DNA from: Heliomarina sp018223035
GTDB taxonomy: Bacteria > Pseudomonadota > Alphaproteobacteria > Rhodobacterales > Rhodobacteraceae
Length of the DNA: 64,000 bases
Direction: 5' to 3'
Assembly (NCBI GenBank): GCA_018223035.1
Contig: JAAEZD010000009.1
Coordinates: 1-64,000, forward strand
The position numbers and the translations under genes were made by a program. Shown piece after piece: positions 43,004 to 51,310 of this stretch. The notes under the pieces are model-generated. The model worked only from the letters and a program-made list of their open reading frames with translations. It did not search any database and was not told where the DNA came from. Within the stretch, counting starts at the first letter, position 1. Each line of letters starts with the position of its first letter.

Positions 43004-45736
43004 ATGACCGAAATCAGCCGGGTATCCCTTTTCGGGAAATTGAACAAATTGGGTTATCAGGCCGTGGAGGGGGCGACGGTCTTCTGCAAGATGCGCGGCA
43101 ATCCTTATGTCGAGGTGGTGCACTGGATGCACCAGATCCTGAACGGTCAGGACAGCGACATGCACCGGATCATCGACCATTACGATCTTGATCCGGGTAA
43201 GATCGCGGCTGAAATGACCCGGGCGCTGGATGCGCTGCCGCGCGGGGCAAGCGCGATTTCGGACCTCTCGGATCACCTGCTGGACGCGATGGAGCGCGGA
43301 TGGGTCTGGGGCTCTCTTCTGTATTCGTCGTCCTATGTGCGCACGGGTCACCTGCTGCTGGGGATGCTGAAAACGCCCGCCCTTCGCAACATTCTGAAAA
43401 CGATGTCGCCAGAACTGGGCAAGATCGGCCCCGATGATCTGGCGGATAACTTCAACAAGATCACCGACGGGTCGCCCGAGGAACATCAGCGCGCGCAGGA
43501 TGGCTCGACCACGGGTGGCGGCGTTGAACCCGGCGAGGCGAGCGGCGCGCGGTCGGCGCAGATGGGCGGGACCGAGGCACTGGACCAGTTCTGCACCGAT
43601 CTGACCGAGCAGGCCCGTAATGGCGAAATCGACCCTATCGTGGGGCGTGACGAGGAAATCCGCCAGATCGTCGATGTGCTGATGCGGCGGCGGCAAAACA
43701 ACCCGATCCTCACCGGTGAGGCGGGCGTGGGCAAGACCGCCGTGGTCGAGGGTTTCGCGCTGCGCATCGCGCGGGGGGATGTGCCGCCGGCGCTGAAGGA
43801 TGTGCGCCTGCTGGTGCTGGATGTGGGCCTGTTGCAGGCCGGGGCCAGCATGAAGGGCGAATTCGAGAACCGGCTGCGGCAGGTCATCGACGAGGTTCAG
43901 GCCAGCCCGACTCCCATCGTGATGTTCGTGGATGAAACCCATACGCTGGTGGGCGCGGGCGGTGCGGCGGGGACCGGCGACGCGGCCAACCTGCTGAAAC
44001 CGGCGCTGGCGCGCGGCACATTGCGCACCATTGGCGCGACCACCTGGGCTGAATACAAGAAGTACATCGAGAAAGATCCGGCGCTGACCCGGCGCTTCCA
44101 GGTCGTTCAGGTGGATGAGCCTGACATTCCCAAGGCAATCCTGATGATGCGCGGCATCGCCTCGATGCTGGAAAAGCACCATCGCGTGCAGGTTCTGGAC
44201 GAGGGGATCGAGGCGGCGGTGACGCTCTCGGCGCGCTATATCCCGGCGCGGCAGCTGCCCGACAAGTCGGTCAGCCTGCTGGATACGGCCTGCGCCCGCG
44301 TGGCGGTGTCGCAGCACGCGGTGCCTGCCGAGGTGGATGACAGCCGCCGCCGGATCGAAGCGCTGGCGACCGAGCTGGAGATCATCGGCCGCGACGAGAC
44401 CGCAGGCTATGACGTGGCCGACAGGCGCGAGGCGGTGACAGCTGCGAAAGAGAGCGAAGAGGCGCGGCTGGCCGAGCTGACAGGTCGCTGGGACAAGGAA
44501 AAGGCCGTGGTCGAGGCGATCCTCGATCTGCGCGCCAAACTGCGCGAAGGCGCGCAGCCGGTGGATGTGGATCTGGCGGGAGGAGAACCCGCGGCCGAAG
44601 TGGCCGAAGCATCGGACGCGCCGGAAAGCCCGATGAGCGAAGAGAACCGCGCGAGCCTTATTGCAGAGCTGAAGGCGAAGAATGCCGAACTGGTCGAATT
44701 GCAGGGTGACAATCCGCTGATCCTGCCAATCGTCGATCATCAGGCGGTGGCGAGCGTGGTCGGCGACTGGACCGGTATCCCTGTCGGCCGCATGGTCAAG
44801 GACGAGATCGAGACCATTCTGGAATTGGAAGACCATCTGGCCAAGCGCGTGATCGGTCAGGACCACGCGATGAAGATGATCGCCAAGCGCATCCAGACGT
44901 CGCGCGCGGGGCTGGACAACCCGAGCAAACCAATCGGTGTCTTCCTGCTGGCGGGCACCTCGGGTGTGGGTAAGACCGAGACCGCGCTGGCGTTGGCCGA
45001 GGTGCTTTATGGCGGCGAACAGAACGTCATCACCATCAACATGTCCGAATACCAGGAGGCGCATTCCGTGTCCTCGCTGAAAGGCGCGCCTCCGGGATAT
45101 GTCGGCTATGGCGAGGGCGGGGTGTTGACCGAGGCGGTGCGGCGCAAACCCTATTCGGTGGTGCTTTTGGACGAGGTCGAAAAGGCGCACCCGGATGTGC
45201 ACGAGATCTTTTTCCAGGTCTTCGATAAGGGCGTGATGGAGGACGGCGAGGGCCGCAGCATCGATTTCAAGAACACGCTGATCCTGCTGACCTCGAACGC
45301 TGGGAGCGACATGATCATGGATATGTGCGCCGACCCCGAGCTGATGCCCGAATCCGAGGGCATCGCCAAGGCGCTGCGCGATCCGCTGCTGAAAATCTTC
45401 CCGGCGGCGCTCTTGGGGCGTCTGGTGACGATCCCCTATTACCCGCTCAGCCCGAACATGATCGCCGAGATCACCAAGCTGCAGTTGAACCGGATCAAGA
45501 AGCGCGTCGCCGAAAGCCATGGCGTGCCGTTCGAGTATTCCGACGCGGTGGTCGATACGATTGTCGAGCGCTGTCAGGAACTTGAAAGCGGCGGGCGGAT
45601 GATCGACGCGATTGTCACCAACACCATGCTGCCCGAAATCTCGGCAGAGTTCCTCCGCCGGATGATGGAAGGCAAGGAGATCAGGAAAGTCGCGATCGAC
45701 GTGGCGGATGGCGATTTCACCTACAGTTTCGAATGA
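43004..45736 (+). CDS. tssH: T6SS AAA+ ATPase ClpV (TssH)
   Basis: ClpV pulls apart contracted sheath so subunits can be reused. The protein (910 residues) has an N-terminal Clp-like domain (residues 1-160). The first AAA+ module has Walker A GEAGVGKT (238-245) and Walker B VMFVDETHTLVGAGG. A coiled-coil middle domain is followed by the second AAA+ module, with Walker A GTSGVGKT near 651 and VVLLDEVEKAHPDVHEIFFQ. The middle region carries an acidic/Ala insertion. The ATG follows GGAAGG. Which TssB or TssC N-terminus it recognises cannot be read from sequence. Confidence 0.98.
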   Translation: MTEISRVSLFGKLNKLGYQAVEGATVFCKMRGNPYVEVVHWMHQILNGQDSDMHRIIDHYDLDPGKIAAEMTRALDALPRGASAISDLSDHLLDAMERGWVWGSLLYSSSYVRTGHLLLGMLKTPALRNILKTMSPELGKIGPDDLADNFNKITDGSPEEHQRAQDGSTTGGGVEPGEASGARSAQMGGTEALDQFCTDLTEQARNGEIDPIVGRDEEIRQIVDVLMRRRQNNPILTGEAGVGKTAVVEGFALRIARGDVPPALKDVRLLVLDVGLLQAGASMKGEFENRLRQVIDEVQASPTPIVMFVDETHTLVGAGGAAGTGDAANLLKPALARGTLRTIGATTWAEYKKYIEKDPALTRRFQVVQVDEPDIPKAILMMRGIASMLEKHHRVQVLDEGIEAAVTLSARYIPARQLPDKSVSLLDTACARVAVSQHAVPAEVDDSRRRIEALATELEIIGRDETAGYDVADRREAVTAAKESEEARLAELTGRWDKEKAVVEAILDLRAKLREGAQPVDVDLAGGEPAAEVAEASDAPESPMSEENRASLIAELKAKNAELVELQGDNPLILPIVDHQAVASVVGDWTGIPVGRMVKDEIETILELEDHLAKRVIGQDHAMKMIAKRIQTSRAGLDNPSKPIGVFLLAGTSGVGKTETALALAEVLYGGEQNVITINMSEYQEAHSVSSLKGAPPGYVGYGEGGVLTEAVRRKPYSVVLLDEVEKAHPDVHEIFFQVFDKGVMEDGEGRSIDFKNTLILLTSNAGSDMIMDMCADPELMPESEGIAKALRDPLLKIFPAALLGRLVTIPYYPLSPNMIAEITKLQLNRIKKRVAESHGVPFEYSDAVVDTIVERCQELESGGRMIDAIVTNTMLPEISAEFLRRMMEGKEIRKVAIDVADGDFTYSFE

Positions 45737-45792
45737 TTTTGAAAAGCCGGGCGTCGTGATCTGCGGCCCCCGGTGACACGCCAACAGGCGAC

Positions 45793-46704
45793 ATGAACAG
45801 GCAGACGGCAAAAGCCGCGCAGAGAAGGTTAAGACAAGTGACCCTTAGCGACGCAGAGGACGACCGGCAAATGAGCTTGCAGGACAAGGTGCGGAAACTG
45901 GTCGAAACCGACCGTTTCACGAACGCGGTGATGACCGTTATCATCATCAACGCGATCACCCTTGGTCTGTCGACCTCTGAATCGGTGATGGATTCCATCG
46001 GTCCGATCATCGAGATGGTCGACGATATCGCGCTGGCGATCTTTGTGGTCGAGCTTGCGCTCAAATTCTATGCCTACCGGCTGCGTTTCTTCAAAAGCGC
46101 GTGGAATATATTCGATCTTTGCGTCGTGACGGTTGGTCTCTTGCCCTCGGGCGGGGGCATGTCGGCGCTACGGGGGCTGCGGGTGATCCGCGCCATGCGG
46201 CTTTTGTCGGTGATCCCGCAGATGCGGGCGGTGGTTCAGGCGCTGCTGGATGCGCTGCCCGGTATGGGCGCGGTGATCATCATGATTTCCATCGTGTTCT
46301 ACGTCTTCGGCGTGATGGCGACGCTGATGTATGGCGATACTTTCCCGGAATGGTTTGGCACGCTGGGCCGGTCGCTTTATTCGCTGTTCCAGATCATGAC
46401 GCTTGAGTCCTGGTCGATGGGCATCGTGCGCCCGGTGATGGAGGTGCATCCCTCGGCCTGGGTGTTCTTTGTGCCGTTTATCGTGATCACGTCCTTTTCG
46501 GTGCTCAACCTGTTCATCGGTCTTCTGGTGAACACCATGCAGACGGCGGTGGAAGAGGAAACCGAAGCCGAGTTCGAGAAGTTGCGGGATCTGGTCAAGA
46601 GAGAGACCGATATCGTCGCCGACAATGTGAGCGAGCTTCACGCCGAGATAAAAGCGTTGCGCGCGGAACTGGCCGAGCAGAGGGGGGCAGGTGATGTCCG
46701 ATAA
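45793..46704 (+). CDS. Bacterial voltage-gated sodium channel (BacNaV family)
   Basis: This is a 303-residue six-span channel that would assemble as a tetramer in the inner membrane. The S4 voltage sensor LRGLRVIRAMRLL carries Arg at 127, 130, 133 and 136. The pore helix and selectivity filter read FQIMTLESWSMG (TLESWS at 203-208), the sodium-selective BacNaV signature; a potassium filter TVGYG is absent. Spans S5 (VIIMISIVFYVFGVMATLMY) and S6 (VFFVPFIVITSFSVLNLFIG) are clear, and a C-terminal coiled coil (~255-298) fits the family. The gene lies inside the T6SS operon and overlaps the fusion gene downstream by 11 bases. An internal ATG at 45871 could also serve as start. Confidence 0.95.
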   Translation: MNRQTAKAAQRRLRQVTLSDAEDDRQMSLQDKVRKLVETDRFTNAVMTVIIINAITLGLSTSESVMDSIGPIIEMVDDIALAIFVVELALKFYAYRLRFFKSAWNIFDLCVVTVGLLPSGGGMSALRGLRVIRAMRLLSVIPQMRAVVQALLDALPGMGAVIIMISIVFYVFGVMATLMYGDTFPEWFGTLGRSLYSLFQIMTLESWSMGIVRPVMEVHPSAWVFFVPFIVITSFSVLNLFIGLLVNTMQTAVEEETEAEFEKLRDLVKRETDIVADNVSELHAEIKALRAELAEQRGAGDVR

Positions 46705-49700
46705 TTCGCAGAAATTTATTGCGCGCAACCGGGCGCCCCGCGTCCAGATCGAATATGACGTCGAACTCTACGGCTCTGAAAAGAAGGTTCAGCTGCCCTT
46801 TGTCATGGGGGTGATGAGCGATCTGTCTGGCAAGTCGAAGGTCGAGCAGCCCTCGGTCTCGGAGCGGAAATTCCTAGAGATCGATGCGGATAATTTCGAC
46901 GAGCGGATGAAAGCGATGCAGCCGAGGGCCGCGTTCAGCGTGCCGAACACGCTGACCGGCGACGGCAACCTGAGCGTCGATCTGACCTTTGAAAAAATGG
47001 ACGATTTTTCGCCCGCCGCGATTGCCGCCAAGATCGAGCCGTTGCAGTCGCTGTTGCAGGCGCGGACCGAGCTTCGCAACCTCATGGCTTACATGGATGG
47101 CAAGACCGGGGCCGAGACGCTGATCGAAAAGATCCTTGCCGATCCGTCGCTGCTCGCGGCTGTTTCGGGCGGCGGCGCTACGGCACCAGACCAGCAGGCG
47201 GCGCTCGACAGCCTGCGTGATGCGATGCCGGTGGAGACAGCGGAAGACGATGGATCCGCGTCCGTGCTGGACGGGCTGAGGGCCGCAACCCCGCATAACG
47301 CCGCGCCGGATAGTTCGACCGAAGATGCGCTGGCTTCGCTGGCCGGGCAATCGGTTGAGGAAGTCGCCGAGGATGATGGGGCCGCTGCACTGGAGGCTTT
47401 GCGGGCGTCGTCGACGGAAGCTAAGGCCGAGGATGATGGTTCGTCCGCACTGGATGCGTTACGCGCCGTAGCACCTGAGGACGCTGTAGAGGAGGATGCC
47501 TCGGCGTCTGTGCTCGACGCGATGCGCTCCGACACGCCTGCCGAGGCGGCTCCGGATACTTCTGCCGAGGATGCGCTGGCTTCGCTGGCCGGGCAATCGG
47601 TTGAGGAAGTCGCCGAGGATGATGGGGCCGCTGCACTGGATGCTTTGCGGGCGGTGGAGACCACGGCCGAGATCCATGATGACAGCTCGACGGCATTAGA
47701 GGCTTTGCGTGCTGTCGAGACATCCGATGACAGGACAGATGAAAGCGCTTCCTCTGTGCTGGACGCGATGCGCAGATCAGATCCGGCCGAGGAAATCCCG
47801 GATCGTTCTGTGGACGATGCCCTGACATCTTTAGCTGGTCAGCCGATGGAAGAGGCGGCCGAGGAGGATCCTTTGTCGGCCCTGGATGACCTGCGGGACA
47901 TCGCATCACAGGAGGAAACCGAAGCGGACGATGCCGCATCGGCGCTGGACGCCCTGCGGGAGGCGGCGCCAGCAGAAACCGCGCCAGACGGTGCGGTTGA
48001 TGATGCGCTTGCCGGGCTTGCGGATCTGGGATCGGAGGACGCGCCGGAGGAGGATGATTCTATTGCGGCTCTCGAAAGCTTGGCGCAGGCTGAGGTTTCG
48101 GCACCGGAAACGGACGCAACAGATGACGCGCTTGCCGGTCTTGTAGGGTTGGACGTGGAGGAAGCTCCGCAAGAGGACGGCTCGGCTGCGGCACTGGAAA
48201 GCCTGGCGCGTGTGGAGGTCTCCGAGCCTGAGGCCGATGATGGACTCGACGATCTTTTGGGTGGGCTGGTCGCCGATCCCGATGTGGCGGATGAAGGTGA
48301 TGCGCTGGACGACCTGCTCGGGGGCACGGGCCCCGTGGCAGCGGATGCAACTGGTGTCGCTGACGATAGCCAAGACGATCTGGCCGATGCGGCCTTGAAC
48401 AGTGAGGTGGGTGAGAGTCTGAACGACCTAATAGGTGAGATCTCCGGCAGCGCGGAAGACGGTGCACCCGATGAAGACGGTCTTGATGACCTGCTTGGGG
48501 AGGCGGAAGAGGCCGATGCCGCCGAGGCGGAGTTGGACGGTTTGGACGATCTGCTTGAAGGACTGGATGGCTCGGCGGAGAGTGTCGAAGCTGACTTGCC
48601 GGCGCAGGAACCGGAGCCGTCCGGGGGCGCGCTTGATCTCGAGTCGGCTGGCGACGATCTGGACGATCTTTTGGGAGGCTTCGAGGAAGACTTCGCAACC
48701 GGCGATGCAGAGGAAACAGTCGCCAGTTCGGCGAGTGAGGCGGAGGCTGATGCGGCAAGCGAAGACGCGCCCCAAACTGACGGCCTGCACGATTTTGTGG
48801 GTGGCGAAGACGGGCTGGCTTCGGAACCTGCCAGCGAAGACAGTTTTGGTGATTTGCTCGGGCTGGATGATTTCCCAGAGCCGGAAGCCACCGATGACGT
48901 GAGTGAACTGTCGGGCAGCGAGAGCGAGGTCCGAGGGGCTGAAACTGATGAACTCGATGATCTGCTCGGAGGTCTGGAGGATGCGTCGGACCCGGCTGCG
49001 GAGGATGGTCTGGATGATCTTTTGAACGCTGCCAGCGATGTGCCGGAAGCTGAGACGACAGGTCAGGACTTGGACGCGCCTGAAGGGTTGGACGATTTGC
49101 TCGGCGGTTTGGACGATACGACGGACACCGTTGAGGTTGACGCGTTGCCAAGCGATGCCCGCGATGACGCAGTGGCCGAGCCGGACGGTTTCGATGATCT
49201 TCTTGTGAGTGCGGAAAATAGTGCCGACGACGGTCTTGATGACTTGCTGGGTGGGCTGAATGAGGAGCCGGCAGCGTCTGGTGAAGAAACGTTCGAGGCA
49301 GACGGTCTGGATGATCTTCTCGGGGATGCGGAAAATAGTGTCGATGACGGGCTAGATGACTTGCTCGGCGGGTTGGATGACGACTCCGCAGAGGCTGGCG
49401 AAGAAACATCCGAGGCGGAGGATCTCGACGATCTTCTCGGGTTGAGCGAAGAGGATGGCGGCGACGATCTGGACGATCTGCTTGGCGGACTTGGCGAGAA
49501 TGATACGGGCGCGGATATACGCGACGACGTCGCCGCGGGCGCAGAGAGCAGCGGCGGCGCGACCCTTGCGGAGCCGGAATTTGCCTACGGAATGATGAGC
49601 TCGGCACGGCCGGATGCCGAGGTTCTCAAGCGCAAGAGGTTCCGGATTGCCCTGTTCGGCGATTTCTCGGGCCGGGCCGCGCGGGGGGTGATTGAAACCG

Positions 49701-51247
49701 GTGACAGGTTGGCAAGCCGTGCGCCGATCATCCTCGATCCGGATACGGTCGAGGATGTGATCCAGCGGTTCGGCACAACTCTGGTGCTGCCCATCGGTAA
49801 GGATGGCGCCGGGGTCGAGGTAAAGCTGTCGGAACTGGACGACCTGCACCCGGATGAGCTTTATGAAAACGTCGAGCTGTTCTCGGAATTGGTCGGGTTG
49901 CGCGCGCAGCTCGGCATGGGGGCGACGGCCGAGAGCGCGGCAAAGCGTTTGCGGGAATGGGCAGAGACGCATGGCACCTATGCCGCGCCTCCAAAGACGC
50001 GCGCAGGCGGCAGCACGGTGCGTGCCGACCTAAAGATGAGCGAGTTCCAGAAGCTGATCGGGGATACCTCGGGCAGCCTCACGCAGGCCTCGCCGATCGA
50101 GGATTTGATGGCCCGGGTTGTCGGGCCGCATATCCGTGCGATTCCGGATGCGGATGCGGTGGCGATGCAGAAGGCGGTGGATGACTCGCTGTCGGCGGCG
50201 ATGCGGCTGGTACTGCATCACCCCGATTTCCAGTCGCTCGAGGCGCAGTGGCGCTCTCTCGACCTGATCGCGCGCAGCATCGAGGTGGACGATACGCTCG
50301 ACGTGGTGCTTTACGACGTCTCGGCCGAGGAAATCGCCGTGGATCTGGCGAGCGCCGACGATCTTTCGGAAAGCGGGCTGGTGCGCTTGCTGACCGGCGA
50401 ACCGCTGGACGAGGAAAACGGGCGCGGTGGGTATTCCGCGATGTTCGGGCTGTACAGTTTCGAGGAAACCCCGCCGCATGCGGAACTGCTCGGCCGTATC
50501 GCGCGGGTTGCGGCCCATGTGGACGCGCCTTTCTTTGCCGCGATGACGCCCGGGTTCATGGACGTGGACAAGAAAGAGCGCCATCCGCTGGTGGCCGAGG
50601 CGTGGGATACGTTGCGCGGGATGAGCGAGGCGAAATACCTTGGCCTCGTTTCTCCGCGTTTCATGCTGCGTCGGCCCTATGGCGCGAAATCCGAACCGAT
50701 CTACGAATTCGAGTTCGAGGAATTCACCATGCAATCGGGCCTTGGCGGCATGCTCTGGGCGAACCCGGTCGTGCTGGTCGCGATCCTGATGGCCAAATCG
50801 TTCAAGGAAAACGGTAAATCCATGGGGCTTGGGTCGATCATGTCGCTGGGCGACATCCCCTATCACTTTGTGAACGACCGTTATGGCGATCAGGTCCAGC
50901 TGCCCTGCACCGAGCGCAACCTGACGCAGGACAAGGTGGAAAAGGTCATGGCGCGGGGCTTCATGCCGGTCGTGTCGATCAAGGGGCGGGATGAAATCCG
51001 GCTTGCCTCGTTCCAGTCGGTCGGGGGCGGAGAGATCCTTGGGCCGTGGTCGGGCGAAGTGCCGCCCGAACCGTCGCCGCCCAAGGTGGTGCGGGCCGAA
51101 CGCCCGGCACCCGCCGTGACAGAGGAACCGGCGGGAGAGGCAGGGGATGACGATCTGGATTCGCTGCTTGCCGGGTTCGAGGACCTTGGCGGAGACGATA
51201 CGGGAGACGTGGACGCGGACCTGGCCGCATTGCTGGACGATCTGTGA
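46694..51247 (+). CDS. Giant TssB - acidic repeat array - TssC-like fusion protein
   Basis: This is a 1517-residue protein starting at ATG 46694 (GGGGCAGG upstream; a GTG lies one codon earlier). Residues 1-157 are a TssB copy (SQKFIARNRAPRVQIEYDVE, LPFVMGVMSDLSGKSKVEQ). Residues ~165-958 are an acidic, Gly-poor then Gly-rich repeat array: first Asp/Glu/Ala units (DALRA, EDALASLAGQS), then 13 exact LDDLL units. From ~960 comes a second sheath-like part: RFRIALFGDFSGR (983-995) and then a TssC-like core with LVLHHPDFQSLEAQWRSLDL, VSPRFMLRRPYGAKSEP and FKENGKSMGLGS. The tail returns to acidic DDL-rich sequence. The TssC part is most like the second, ImpD-type TssC of rhizobial clusters. It may decorate, cap or replace part of the sheath. 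Confidence 0.88.
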   Translation: MSDNSQKFIARNRAPRVQIEYDVELYGSEKKVQLPFVMGVMSDLSGKSKVEQPSVSERKFLEIDADNFDERMKAMQPRAAFSVPNTLTGDGNLSVDLTFEKMDDFSPAAIAAKIEPLQSLLQARTELRNLMAYMDGKTGAETLIEKILADPSLLAAVSGGGATAPDQQAALDSLRDAMPVETAEDDGSASVLDGLRAATPHNAAPDSSTEDALASLAGQSVEEVAEDDGAAALEALRASSTEAKAEDDGSSALDALRAVAPEDAVEEDASASVLDAMRSDTPAEAAPDTSAEDALASLAGQSVEEVAEDDGAAALDALRAVETTAEIHDDSSTALEALRAVETSDDRTDESASSVLDAMRRSDPAEEIPDRSVDDALTSLAGQPMEEAAEEDPLSALDDLRDIASQEETEADDAASALDALREAAPAETAPDGAVDDALAGLADLGSEDAPEEDDSIAALESLAQAEVSAPETDATDDALAGLVGLDVEEAPQEDGSAAALESLARVEVSEPEADDGLDDLLGGLVADPDVADEGDALDDLLGGTGPVAADATGVADDSQDDLADAALNSEVGESLNDLIGEISGSAEDGAPDEDGLDDLLGEAEEADAAEAELDGLDDLLEGLDGSAESVEADLPAQEPEPSGGALDLESAGDDLDDLLGGFEEDFATGDAEETVASSASEAEADAASEDAPQTDGLHDFVGGEDGLASEPASEDSFGDLLGLDDFPEPEATDDVSELSGSESEVRGAETDELDDLLGGLEDASDPAAEDGLDDLLNAASDVPEAETTGQDLDAPEGLDDLLGGLDDTTDTVEVDALPSDARDDAVAEPDGFDDLLVSAENSADDGLDDLLGGLNEEPAASGEETFEADGLDDLLGDAENSVDDGLDDLLGGLDDDSAEAGEETSEAEDLDDLLGLSEEDGGDDLDDLLGGLGENDTGADIRDDVAAGAESSGGATLAEPEFAYGMMSSARPDAEVLKRKRFRIALFGDFSGRAARGVIETGDRLASRAPIILDPDTVEDVIQRFGTTLVLPIGKDGAGVEVKLSELDDLHPDELYENVELFSELVGLRAQLGMGATAESAAKRLREWAETHGTYAAPPKTRAGGSTVRADLKMSEFQKLIGDTSGSLTQASPIEDLMARVVGPHIRAIPDADAVAMQKAVDDSLSAAMRLVLHHPDFQSLEAQWRSLDLIARSIEVDDTLDVVLYDVSAEEIAVDLASADDLSESGLVRLLTGEPLDEENGRGGYSAMFGLYSFEETPPHAELLGRIARVAAHVDAPFFAAMTPGFMDVDKKERHPLVAEAWDTLRGMSEAKYLGLVSPRFMLRRPYGAKSEPIYEFEFEEFTMQSGLGGMLWANPVVLVAILMAKSFKENGKSMGLGSIMSLGDIPYHFVNDRYGDQVQLPCTERNLTQDKVEKVMARGFMPVVSIKGRDEIRLASFQSVGGGEILGPWSGEVPPEPSPPKVVRAERPAPAVTEEPAGEAGDDDLDSLLAGFEDLGGDDTGDVDADLAALLDDL
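47324..47640 (+). repeat. 71-bp exact direct repeat inside the fusion gene
   Basis: The 71 bases at 47324-47394 are repeated without change at 47570-47640, 246 bases (82 codons) downstream, and similarity continues a few bases further. The copies encode ASLAGQSVEEVAEDDGAAAL. Exact identity at DNA level points to recent duplication or gene conversion within the array. Confidence 0.9.
48240..49500 (+). repeat. LDDLL-type acidic repeat array in the fusion protein
   Basis: Thirteen exact LDDLL units (usually GLDDLLGGL) and one FDDLL, plus degenerate versions (SLNDLIGEI, GLHDFVGGE), are spread over about 420 residues, separated by 15-45 acidic residues. Related units recur at the extreme C-terminus (51147-51244) and in the linker of TagH. 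Confidence 0.92.
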
Positions 51248-51310
51248 TCCAGTTCATTGAACGAACGCGCAACTGCGTATCTGGTGGTCAGCGTATTGAG
51301 AGGGAAGCCC

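Noticed and set aside
42983..45811. 942-residue open frame antisense to clpV
   Set aside because: It mirrors the full ClpV gene, is His/Arg-rich without any domain, and arises from GC-rich codon bias.
45793..46704. Potassium channel
   Set aside because: The filter reads TLESWSM, the BacNaV sodium signature, not TVGYG.
48060..49607. 515-residue minus-strand frame in the acidic array
   Set aside because: The repeated Asp/Leu codons read backwards give an Arg/Pro/His-rich chain; no ribosome site or protein-like pattern.
51257..51310. Upstream TTG start of vgrG
   Set aside because: ATG at 51311 has a good ribosome site and begins close to where VgrG homologues begin; the extra 18 residues are unlike the family.
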